Shown piece after piece: positions 7,552-14,615 of a stretch of DNA of 15,650 nt. Origin of the DNA: Bacillota bacterium (GTDB taxonomy: Bacteria; Bacillota; Clostridia; Lachnospirales; Anaerotignaceae); contig JAEZPX010000021.1 of assembly GCA_023413275.1 (NCBI GenBank), positions 1 to 15,650 of the forward strand. The letters run 5' to 3'. Position 1 is the first letter of the stretch. The number at the start of each line of letters is the position of its first letter. The notes below the pieces were generated by a model. That model searched no databases. It was not told where the DNA came from and worked only from the letters and a program-made list of their open reading frames with translations. The translations under genes and the position numbers were made by a program.

Positions 7552-10500
7552 TTATGTGTGCTGAACATCTTGGACGGATTCTTCTAATACAGTATTTTCC
7601 GTATCTTCTGTATTTTCTGATGACACCTCAACATCTTTTTCCAACAATTGTTGGGATTCGTTTGAAGTCTCTTCTTTTGTAGTCTCTTCTTTTGTAGTTT
7701 CTTCTTTTGTAGTTTCTTCTTTTGTATCTTCACTCTCGTTCATTTCTATTGACATGTTATTTTCTTCAGCTTGTTTCTCATTTACAATTATACTTTGTCC
7801 TTCAATCTCCTGTGTGTTTTCTTCTGTTCCTAACGCAACATCAACAGATAAATCAATATCTTGGGTATATGTTGAATAGCTTGTAATCTTGATAGCAACA
7901 CGCTGCCCATTCAGCAGGTCAAAAACCTCTGGCTTAATCACAAGTGTATAGTTATTACTATAACTTGGTGCTGTAATCTTTGCCGATGCTATCTCATTTC
8001 CATCAACAAATACCTTTTTAATTGAGTAATAGCCGCTGTTTCCGGTCTCTTTCAAGTTTATCTCTAAGCCTTGCTCCGTCCACTTGGTTTCACGGGAATA
8101 CTCGTCAGCCAGTTTATCATATATAGTAACATTGGTAAACAATATGCTGCGATAACCATCTGCGGTGATTTTCACACTTTTTCCTGTTCCATATAAATAT
8201 TTCAGTTCATTCGCTCCAATGGTAACCTTTCCATTTTCCTTCTTAACTTTGTCCGAAGTAAAACTTGTAGACCCTATAGTAATAGAACGAATTGCATCCA
8301 ACCAAGCATCGTCGTTAGAACGAATCACCAAATCTGTTTTTGACGAGATCACTTCTGGCAATACTATGCTCTCTGATGGTATTGATAAATTATCTATCTG
8401 AATAACCTGATCAGGATAATTTGTTGCAACAATCTTTACTTCTGTAGTTCCCTCAGAAAGCTCTCCCTTAACTGTAGCTATATTACTTGAAATCGTAAAA
8501 TCTTCACTCTTTTTGTATACTTTATCTCCAATTTTGATTTCAGTTATAGCATTCGCATAACTACTGCTTCCTAAAGAAATCTTGGTCTCCTGCTCCGTTC
8601 CATTTACCAATAACTCATAGGTAGTACCACTCGGAATTGCATTTAAAACAGTGACCTCTAAAAATGCCTTACGATAACCCGTTGCGGCAATCTTCAAAAT
8701 ATACTTTTCTGCGCTATACATCGTTCCAAGATTAATGGAAAATTCCCCTTGGATTGATGTATCCTCTAATGAAGCACTAATGCTTCCCCCATTATTTCTA
8801 ACAAATTCCACGCCTGTAATTGCATTTCGCCAAGCTTCATTATCTTCAAATGTCACTGTCATTTTTTTCGCTGATGTGTCTACTACGCCCTTAAGCTTCA
8901 GTTCTGGAGCATCCTGCACATTTGTCTGTACCTCTATGATTGTATCCATATATCCGGTAGAGGTTAGTAGCACTTGATGTGCTTTTTTCTCTGCGAAATT
9001 GTCTTTTGAAATTGTAAATGCATTTGTTGCCTTTGTGATAGCGGAACCTGCTACTTCCTTCCCATCAACATTAACGGCAATATTTTTTACATAGGTGCTG
9101 CTATTGCCACCCACCGTAATGGTCACACTTCCATCTGCGTTCAGTTCATATGTTGTATCACCGGGAACAGCATCCCCGATTTCAACAGGGAATGTAGCTG
9201 TTGTGTATCCAGTCGCATCTATGCTCACAGCATATGTTCCTGCTCGTAATCCACTGCTTGCTAAAGAAATGGACAATTTGCCATTTTCCGTTTTTACTAT
9301 TTTATTTGCTGAAATGATGGTTCCACTTCCTGTGGTTTCAGAAGTTTTTTTCATAGTTACTTTGGTTATTTTATCCTTCCAATCCTGTTCCCCTTCATAT
9401 GAATTAAGAACGGCATCAATGGTGCCATTGACAATCACTTTACCAACCTCAGCCTGAATCTGAGGGGATTGTTTTCTCTTACTATGCTCTTTTGGAATGG
9501 AAATCGTAGCCGAAAAATCCATGTACCCATTGGATAAAACCCTAACTGTTGCCTGTGTGTCTGCTTCAAAATATTCCGATGGTATTGTCATAGTGGAAGG
9601 AGTGCCATAGCTTGTTTTAATTTCAAATAGACTAGGAGAATACTCCACCCCATTAATCACAACTGCTATTATATTTTCAACCGACATATAGCTGTAATCA
9701 GAAGATATGACTACGTAGCCATCTTCTGCACGATAAGTCATAGCACTGCTTTCAGGTAAAGCATTTCCTCTTTTCAAAGAAATCTTAAATTCAGGATAAC
9801 CGGAAGAACGTATTAATAAAGAATGCTCTCCCCCTTTGTTCCAATACTGCATACTGGATGCATTTAAAGTGATTGTTTGGTTGGTTTCATCCAACACCGC
9901 ATCTGTAATATCGTTTACTTCATTATTGGGACCAGAATATAAAATATCTCTAATTTTTTCATGCCACGCTTTTAAGTCGTCTAAATTATTTCCTTTTAAT
10001 ACAATGGGGGATCCTTTTATAGAAAAATTCTGGGTAGCAGGTTCCCCATTTTTGTCTAACAGGGTTAAGCTTGGAAGCTCTTTCATCCCTTCCGTACTTA
10101 CTGTAAAGAAATATTCCAAGTCGTTATATCTCTGCTTCGCCAAACGGATTTCATGCAGACCAGGGGTAAGATTGCTAGTATAAACCCAAAGAGTTTTCCC
10201 GCCGTTGCCATATTTGTAATAGGACAAATGGCTGGAATTACTAGCGCTCTCTGCAGGCAAAAGCTTGCCATCAATATAAATTCTGTCAAACTTATTAAAA
10301 TAATCCCCACCCCTTACATTGATACGAATAACATCACCTTGCATTATGGTACTATTCTCCAAAGGTGCATCTTGTTTGCTTTCATTCACAGCTTTGAATT
10401 CTAATAACCATGGATACTCCGTTAAAGCTTCAGATAAGGTGTATGTATACTCGGCATCCTGATAGCCTTTTGCCATAAAGGTTAGTTTGTTCTTACCCAG

Positions 10501-11367
10501 TCTAAATTTTTGATTCAATCGAATGAGTATTTTGCTTTTGTCTGCCTTTTTGGAACCATCTAAAAAGGTAGTATCTCCTGCTGCATCGTTATATCCAAAT
10601 GCCGTATCCAGATCTCCATAAATCAAGCCGCTCTCGTTGACTTTAATGGCATAGACAGCATTTGCCCAATCAGCATTGCTCTCAAAATCTAATTTTATAA
10701 ACTTCCCCTTTATTGCAGTGCTGTTGCTATACTCCTCATCCATGGTGATCTGTGGGGGAATTGTCCCAGAAGTTTCAGCCACTAAAGTTCGTTTTCCGAA
10801 ATTACCGTTATTTAATAAATATTTAGCTCTATATGGTGCTGTTGTAGTACTTTGTTCAGATGATTTTTTAGAAAAATTTTCCCACGTAAAATCTTCTTCA
10901 TTGGGATTGGCGTTAGTAATATCATCATAGGAAAAAACGTAGTTTTTGCCTTTAGTATCCGTATAACGAACCACTTTTCTTGTAAGTTCATTTGTTTCAT
11001 AAGAATTGAACCCTTGTCCTAAAAGAGGAATGCGATAGCCCTCTTCCCAAGTGGATATGATACGGTTCACCATATCATTGCTAATCCCATTATATTTTAG
11101 AATTTTTGCATCTGCAATCAAACCCAAGTCGACCCCAGTTTCAATTTCAACAGGCTTATTATCATAAATACTATACGTTGCCTGTGTTACAGCATCTATG
11201 GTTGCTGTGCTGATTGCATCCGGTTTTTCCTTTGCATTTTCCGTTAAATACACATCCCATAAATTCATTTTTGTTGTGCCAAAAACTTCTAACGTGGCGG
11301 CAAAAGCATCTACATTTGAGGTAATACAAAATGATGTGGCAAGTAATACTGCTATATATTTTTTCAC
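7552..11367 (-). CDS. Large secreted protein with about ten HID (Shr-like) modules
   Basis: A secreted protein of 1271 residues. GTG at 11367 is the start, with AAAGGAG 7 bases upstream. The signal peptide is 1-24. Residues 25-200 form a unique region. From about 205 to 1176 there are about ten beta-rich modules of 85-100 residues. Each begins near W-x-x-A/K-I-x-x-(V/I) and ends with a (V/L)-x-(I/A)-x-A-x-G-Y strand: GY or its equivalent near 301, 414, 524, 615, 721, 806, 898, 984, 1072 and 1167. This is the pattern of the hemoblobin-interacting domain (Shr-HID, PF07550, formerly DUF1533), which in streptococcal Shr contacts haemoglobin. The tail (1177-1271) is acidic, with KEETT repeated four times. 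There is no NEAT, SLH, LPXTG or membrane anchor. It lies 19 bases after an SLH gene, so they form one operon. A haem or haemoprotein ligand is inferred; other extracellular ligands are possible. Confidence 0.88.
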   Translation of the reverse strand: MKKYIAVLLATSFCITSNVDAFAATLEVFGTTKMNLWDVYLTENAKEKPDAISTATIDAVTQATYSIYDNKPVEIETGVDLGLIADAKILKYNGISNDMVNRIISTWEEGYRIPLLGQGFNSYETNELTRKVVRYTDTKGKNYVFSYDDITNANPNEEDFTWENFSKKSSEQSTTTAPYRAKYLLNNGNFGKRTLVAETSGTIPPQITMDEEYSNSTAIKGKFIKLDFESNADWANAVYAIKVNESGLIYGDLDTAFGYNDAAGDTTFLDGSKKADKSKILIRLNQKFRLGKNKLTFMAKGYQDAEYTYTLSEALTEYPWLLEFKAVNESKQDAPLENSTIMQGDVIRINVRGGDYFNKFDRIYIDGKLLPAESASNSSHLSYYKYGNGGKTLWVYTSNLTPGLHEIRLAKQRYNDLEYFFTVSTEGMKELPSLTLLDKNGEPATQNFSIKGSPIVLKGNNLDDLKAWHEKIRDILYSGPNNEVNDITDAVLDETNQTITLNASSMQYWNKGGEHSLLIRSSGYPEFKISLKRGNALPESSAMTYRAEDGYVVISSDYSYMSVENIIAVVINGVEYSPSLFEIKTSYGTPSTMTIPSEYFEADTQATVRVLSNGYMDFSATISIPKEHSKRKQSPQIQAEVGKVIVNGTIDAVLNSYEGEQDWKDKITKVTMKKTSETTGSGTIISANKIVKTENGKLSISLASSGLRAGTYAVSIDATGYTTATFPVEIGDAVPGDTTYELNADGSVTITVGGNSSTYVKNIAVNVDGKEVAGSAITKATNAFTISKDNFAEKKAHQVLLTSTGYMDTIIEVQTNVQDAPELKLKGVVDTSAKKMTVTFEDNEAWRNAITGVEFVRNNGGSISASLEDTSIQGEFSINLGTMYSAEKYILKIAATGYRKAFLEVTVLNAIPSGTTYELLVNGTEQETKISLGSSSYANAITEIKIGDKVYKKSEDFTISSNIATVKGELSEGTTEVKIVATNYPDQVIQIDNLSIPSESIVLPEVISSKTDLVIRSNDDAWLDAIRSITIGSTSFTSDKVKKENGKVTIGANELKYLYGTGKSVKITADGYRSILFTNVTIYDKLADEYSRETKWTEQGLEINLKETGNSGYYSIKKVFVDGNEIASAKITAPSYSNNYTLVIKPEVFDLLNGQRVAIKITSYSTYTQDIDLSVDVALGTEENTQEIEGQSIIVNEKQAEENNMSIEMNESEDTKEETTKEETTKEETTKEETSNESQQLLEKDVEVSSENTEDTENTVLEESVQDVQHT
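7666..7722 (-). repeat. KEETT tandem repeat in the HID protein tail
   Basis: Four copies of a 15-base unit encode KEETT-KEETT-KEETT-KEET (residues 1216-1234). The copies are nearly identical at nucleotide level, so copy number probably varies by slippage. The tail is predicted disordered and acidic. Confidence 0.85.
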
Positions 11368-11386
11368 GTTATATCTCCTTTCAGTT

Positions 11387-13111
11387 TTATTCCAAATTGG
11401 TTAGAACCACTTCTGTATATTCGGAAGCTTTCACCAGTTTTAAAGTTTGGGGATCAGAATTGTTTTGTAACAATATTTTGATAACCATCACTGTATTATC
11501 TTTTGATTTCATGACTACGCTGATATCCCCAGCATCTACTTTTTGCCCATTTACGTAATATGTATATTCAGATGGATTTTCTCCTTTCATTTTCTCTAGT
11601 TTTAAAGCAACCACTGCGTAATTGGCAAAGTCAACTTTCATAATTCCCGTTTTAGAAGCATCGATCCATTGCTCTGTTGTAGGTTTTGTCCCGGGGTCTG
11701 TTCCAGGGTCTGTTCCAGGATTTGTCCCAGGGTCTGTCCCAGGGTCTGTTCCGGGGTCTGTTCCGGGGTCTGTTCCCGGATTTGTGCCTGGATCTGGCTT
11801 GATGGAGCCTCCGCCACTACCACCGCCGCCACTTTTGCTCTTATTTGTTGTGTCCTTGGTTATTGGTTTTTGACCCATATCCACAACCACGGTTTTACCT
11901 TCTGTGACAGTAACATCACCAGCTAGAATATTCTCACCCTTTTCTGCTGTTACTTTCGTACCATGGGTCATAACAGAGATACCAGATGCCTTTGCCAATA
12001 CAGCTTCAATTTTCCCATCACCGGTCAACTCTGCATTTTTTGCGTACACTGTAGCAGATTTTACTTCTGCTCCTTCCTCGACTACAAACTTGGAATTATC
12101 TGCTGTAGAAAGAATTTCTATATTCTGGATCCCACCGGATAAAAGAGTAACCTGAGCTTTTTCAGCTACAGTAAGGCTTTCAATCTTACCATCTAAAAGA
12201 ACTTGGTTTTTCACTATCAATTTTTTGAGAGAGGTATTATCATCAGCCGAAAGATGAATGGGATAATTCACATTATTTATGATTACATCTCCCTTGATTT
12301 GAGATGCAATCACTTTGACTGTGTTTTTACCACCTCCTCGTATAACCAGACGGCCATTAACTGTGACATTCTCTAATGCTATATCACCACTGCCAATGCC
12401 ATCACAGAGAATTAAGTCTCCCTGCACAACAGAATTTTTCATTGTTACTCCAGAGCAATTGATTAGTACATTGCCTGCATAGTTTTGAGTGTATTCTCCC
12501 GCCGATGTTACAACAGTATCAGCAATCACCGTCATAAGTTGGGCAAATTCCTCTCTGGTTATTTCTGCGCTGGGACGCAATTCATTCCCAGAACCTCGAA
12601 CATATCCATGCTCAACCATGGCTGACATACTGCTTTTTGCCCATGATGCAACGCTTGCACCATCCGCATACTTTTCTAGAACACTAGTATTTCCTTCACC
12701 TAATTCTAGAACACGGCAAATCACAGAAAATGCCTCTTGGCGTGTAATTTTATGCTGGGGATATAGTTTATATCCATCTCCCACCAGCGCTTTCATCTTT
12801 ACTGCCTTTGCCATGTCTTTCTCATACCAACTTCCCTTTGGTACGTCTGAATATTTGTCCATATCCTCAAGCATCTCTGTATTAAAAATACGATTGATTA
12901 TTGCGGATAGTTCTGCTCTGGTTAAAGCTCTCTCTGGATAAATTTTTCCTTGGTCTGCTGTAAGCCACCCCTTGCTCACAGCCTGCTCCACTACATTTTT
13001 TGACCACCCTACAGGCATATCCTTAATTGGGTTTTCTGCCGCAAAAACTTGTACACAAAATGCTAACAAAAACAATGTGGATATTGCCGTAACCCTCTTT
13101 ACTTGCTTCAT
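11387..13111 (-). CDS. SLH surface protein with beta-solenoid and DPGT linker
   Basis: A surface protein of 574 residues, first gene of the operon. Its ATG is preceded by AAGGAGG at 5 bases. The signal peptide is 1-24 (VFAA). Three SLH modules lie at about 27-76, 87-136 and 148-197, with conserved stretches such as YPERALTRAELSAII, YPQHKITRQEAFSVI and RPSAEITREEFAQLM. Residues 205-415 form a ladder of short hydrophobic strands with regular turns (GDLILCDG, GRLVIRGG, GDVIINN), as in bactofilin-like or pectate-lyase-like beta-solenoids. A GGGGSGGG hinge (428-435) and a PGT-rich spacer (439-476) lead to a C-terminal domain of about 95 residues (480-574) that I do not recognise. The plan is anchor, rod, flexible spacer, head. 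It may display or tether the HID protein encoded next; that link is inference from the operon. Confidence 0.9.
   Translation of the reverse strand: MKQVKRVTAISTLFLLAFCVQVFAAENPIKDMPVGWSKNVVEQAVSKGWLTADQGKIYPERALTRAELSAIINRIFNTEMLEDMDKYSDVPKGSWYEKDMAKAVKMKALVGDGYKLYPQHKITRQEAFSVICRVLELGEGNTSVLEKYADGASVASWAKSSMSAMVEHGYVRGSGNELRPSAEITREEFAQLMTVIADTVVTSAGEYTQNYAGNVLINCSGVTMKNSVVQGDLILCDGIGSGDIALENVTVNGRLVIRGGGKNTVKVIASQIKGDVIINNVNYPIHLSADDNTSLKKLIVKNQVLLDGKIESLTVAEKAQVTLLSGGIQNIEILSTADNSKFVVEEGAEVKSATVYAKNAELTGDGKIEAVLAKASGISVMTHGTKVTAEKGENILAGDVTVTEGKTVVVDMGQKPITKDTTNKSKSGGGGSGGGSIKPDPGTNPGTDPGTDPGTDPGTDPGTNPGTDPGTDPGTKPTTEQWIDASKTGIMKVDFANYAVVALKLEKMKGENPSEYTYYVNGQKVDAGDISVVMKSKDNTVMVIKILLQNNSDPQTLKLVKASEYTEVVLTNLE
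11684..11797 (-). repeat. 12-bp minisatellite encoding DPGT/NPGT
   Basis: Nine in-frame copies of a 12-base unit (about GGTCTGTTCCGG on the plus strand) encode a run of DPGT with NPGT variants. It is far more GC-rich than its surroundings. It is a flexible proline-rich spacer and a likely site of length variation between strains. Confidence 0.9.
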
Positions 13112-13160
13112 AATTTCCTCCTTTTAAATAGATCTTAACGCTTATATGATTGAGGCAGCA

Positions 13161-13191
13161 TAAGCCTTACCCCTTATAGTTAGGCAAGGCT
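13161..13191 (-). other. Leader hairpin overlapping the operator
   Basis: On the minus strand AGCCTT (13186-13191) pairs with AAGGCT (13163-13168), with an inner CCT/AGG. It shares bases with the operator at 13179-13194 and would lie at the very 5' end of the transcript. It could stabilise the mRNA. I do not see a riboswitch fold, and the leader is only about 75 bases. Confidence 0.35.
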
Positions 13192-13221
13192 AACATTACT
13201 ATATTCTCTTAATACTGTCAA
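13176..13221 (-). promoter_or_regulatory. Promoter with palindromic operator of the SLH/HID operon
   Basis: On the minus strand, a consensus -35 TTGACA (13216-13221) is followed after 17 bases by a poor -10, TAATGT (13193-13198). The operator GTTAG-CCTTGC-CTAAC (13179-13194) overlaps the -10 and the start region. With flanks it reads ATGTTAG-N6-CTAACTAT, the same flanking bases as at the gene starting at 14616. A repressor bound here would block polymerase. The GTTAG/CTAAC arms recall DtxR/IdeR-type metal regulator boxes; the regulator itself is not in the window. Confidence 0.7.
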
Positions 13222-13440
13222 TCGAATTTTTTAACTTTCTCATTAACACAGCATAAAAATAAAATATTCTCAATTACATGTTCACAAAAAGAAATACAGA
13301 AAAAATTACTTGAAAAGGTCATATAAAATTTTACTTTCAAGTGAAATTTTATATGACAGGTGATTTTCTCTTCTGTAGAAACTACTGGAAAAATATGTTA
13401 TGCTATATCCAAATTAGTAAACAGAAAGAGAGGGTAACTT
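13222..13440. other. Divergent intergenic region with AT-rich palindrome
   Basis: No gene is seen here. It holds a 40-base palindrome (13318-13357) and the leader of the gene at 13441. For that gene, ATGACA (13352-13357) and TAGAAA (17 bases on) is the best promoter pair I find, and it is weak. Confidence 0.5.
13318..13357. repeat. Near-perfect 40-base palindrome
   Basis: A 19-bp stem with one G-T pair and a 2-base tip. The left arm begins GTCATATAAAATTT and the right arm ends AAATTTTATATGAC. It lies between divergent genes, so it is not a normal gene-end terminator. ACTTGAAA (13309-13316) can instead pair with TTTCAAGT (13335-13342), which would disrupt the palindrome stem. Confidence 0.75.
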
Positions 13441-14163
13441 ATGAAAATTCTTTTAACATTGGCACTCTCCATAGTATTTTCAGTGCAAGCCGTAATCACT
13501 GTTTATTGTAATGATACTATAGGGAATGAAGATCAAATGATAGGGGTTGCGGCAGGGAAGATTTGGAACCAAAAACGAAGTTTTAACATTGAACAAGTCC
13601 ATGTAAATAAAGGAAAAATTGAAGTGATTATTATAGAAATGACTCCAAAAAGAGAGACGGAAATCCGAGAAATCGCTAAGCCGTTTGAAGTTATATTCAT
13701 AAATCAACAAAGGCAGGGAAGAGATGCTTATAGAATATCCGTGAATTACATTTTGACAGAGGGAAAAACTGATGTCCCTTACAAAAGTGAGGAATGTGGA
13801 GGATTAATCTTTCAATTGCAAAATGCTCCATATGTAAGTGGTGGATTCCTAATGATTCCTCTAAAAGAAGTTTTTACAATGTTGGATCATAGTTCAGATG
13901 GTCATTATGATCTGAAATGGGTGGGCGGAAATAATCAAATGATTGAGTTAGCCACTAATTCAAATGCAGGGCTTATACAAATATCTTGTAAAAATAATAC
14001 AATAACAATAGTACCCTTTGATGATACCTATGATTTAGAAGGGAAAATAGAAATTAGGAATGGCATAGCATATTTTCCTTGTAGCAAGGAAAATCTCAAG
14101 TATATTGTACCTATCAAAATCACCCAAGATTTTGAAGAAATGACTGTTGACATTTTTTCTTAA
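13441..14163 (+). CDS. Secreted protein with copper-amine-oxidase-N-like stalk domain
   Basis: A secreted protein of 240 residues. The ATG has GAGAGGG 6 bases upstream. A signal peptide covers about 1-22. The middle (25-120) is a beta-rich segment I do not recognise. Residues about 127-225 resemble the copper amine oxidase N-terminal domain family (PF07833): NAPYVSGGFLMIPLKEVFTML, then LKWVGGNNQMIEL, then CKNNTITI and a second NGIAYFP strand. Despite its name, in Clostridia and bacilli this domain is generally a wall-associated stalk without known enzyme activity. Cys23 follows the signal region but lacks a convincing lipobox. A terminator follows, so it is transcribed alone. It shares the neighbourhood, but not the palindromic operator, with the surface operon. 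Role unknown. Confidence 0.8.
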   Translation: MKILLTLALSIVFSVQAVITVYCNDTIGNEDQMIGVAAGKIWNQKRSFNIEQVHVNKGKIEVIIIEMTPKRETEIREIAKPFEVIFINQQRQGRDAYRISVNYILTEGKTDVPYKSEECGGLIFQLQNAPYVSGGFLMIPLKEVFTMLDHSSDGHYDLKWVGGNNQMIELATNSNAGLIQISCKNNTITIVPFDDTYDLEGKIEIRNGIAYFPCSKENLKYIVPIKITQDFEEMTVDIFS

Positions 14164-14233
14164 TACAGACGTTGTTTGTAAGTATCTTATATAGTGACTA
14201 CTTGGCAAATTACTTAAAAAATACATCTCCATC

Positions 14234-14279
14234 AAAGCTCGTGAAGATACTTTTATTGGTTGTCTTCAGGAGCTTTTTT
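14234..14279 (+). terminator. Terminator of the stalk-protein gene
   Basis: AAAGCTC (14234-14240) pairs with GAGCTTT (14270-14276), with an inner GAAGA/TCTTC stem, and is followed by a run of six T. It lies 71 bases after the stop at 14163. Confidence 0.85.
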
Positions 14280-14515
14280 CAGCTTTAAAATTTTTCACTT
14301 CCCAATTTAGTTTTCTCAGCTAAATTAAGCTCCCTATCTTAACTTTTTAAGCAGACTGCTACTCAACTTATTTGTACCTACTTTTTAGTATGGAAATTGT
14401 CCTGCGAATAGAAAGTTAATGTTATTTCTAGCATACCATACAAAAAATTCAAATCTACTTTCATTCCATATCAAAATAATACTGATAGGAACTGAAATGA
14501 AAGAAAATTTTATAA
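14280..14515. other. Gene-free stretch with several inverted repeats
   Basis: No gene is seen here. Nested arms GTATGG (14388-14393) with CCATAC (14436-14441) enclose TAGAAA (14409-14414) with TTTCTA (14425-14430). A second hairpin pairs CTTTCATT (14458-14465) with AATGAAAG (14496-14503), with an inner TATCA/TGATA. A third, AATTTAG/CTAAATT, is at 14304-14326. None has a T tail. They could be regulator sites, a small RNA or the remains of a small mobile repeat. Confidence 0.45.
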
Positions 14516-14563
14516 TTGACAAATAGCAATAAATTCTTTATTATGTTAGTTGCAGCTAACTAT
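14516..14563 (+). promoter_or_regulatory. Promoter with palindromic operator of the membrane-protein gene
   Basis: Consensus -35 TTGACA (14516-14521), a 17-base spacer and -10 TATTAT (14539-14544). Immediately after it comes GTTAG-TTGCAG-CTAAC (14545-14560), extended to ATGTTAG-N6-CTAACTAT (14543-14563). Position and flanking bases match the operator of the SLH/HID operon. Repressor binding would cover the transcription start. Confidence 0.78.
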
Positions 14564-14615
14564 TTATTAGCATAATTCATTTTAAATTTCAGCGAGAGAA
14601 AGAAGGTCAAATTAC

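Noticed and set aside
7641..7654. Perfect 14-base palindrome CCAACAATTGTTGG
   Set aside because: It lies deep inside the HID coding sequence in a Gln/Leu-coding stretch and has no regulatory context, so chance is likely.
9095..9457. 120-codon plus-strand frame
   Set aside because: It is a shadow of the HID gene, whose modules continue unbroken on the minus strand.
11622..11926. Plus-strand frames rich in PGSV and CSRV repeats
   Set aside because: They are antisense readings of the DPGT minisatellite in the SLH gene.
13112..13192. Riboswitch in the leader of the SLH/HID operon
   Set aside because: The leader is only about 75 bases, with one simple hairpin that coincides with the operator. 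No known riboswitch core was recognised.
13441..14163. Copper amine oxidase enzyme
   Set aside because: Only the N-terminal-like stalk domain is suggested. There is no catalytic domain or topaquinone motif, so enzyme activity should not be assigned.
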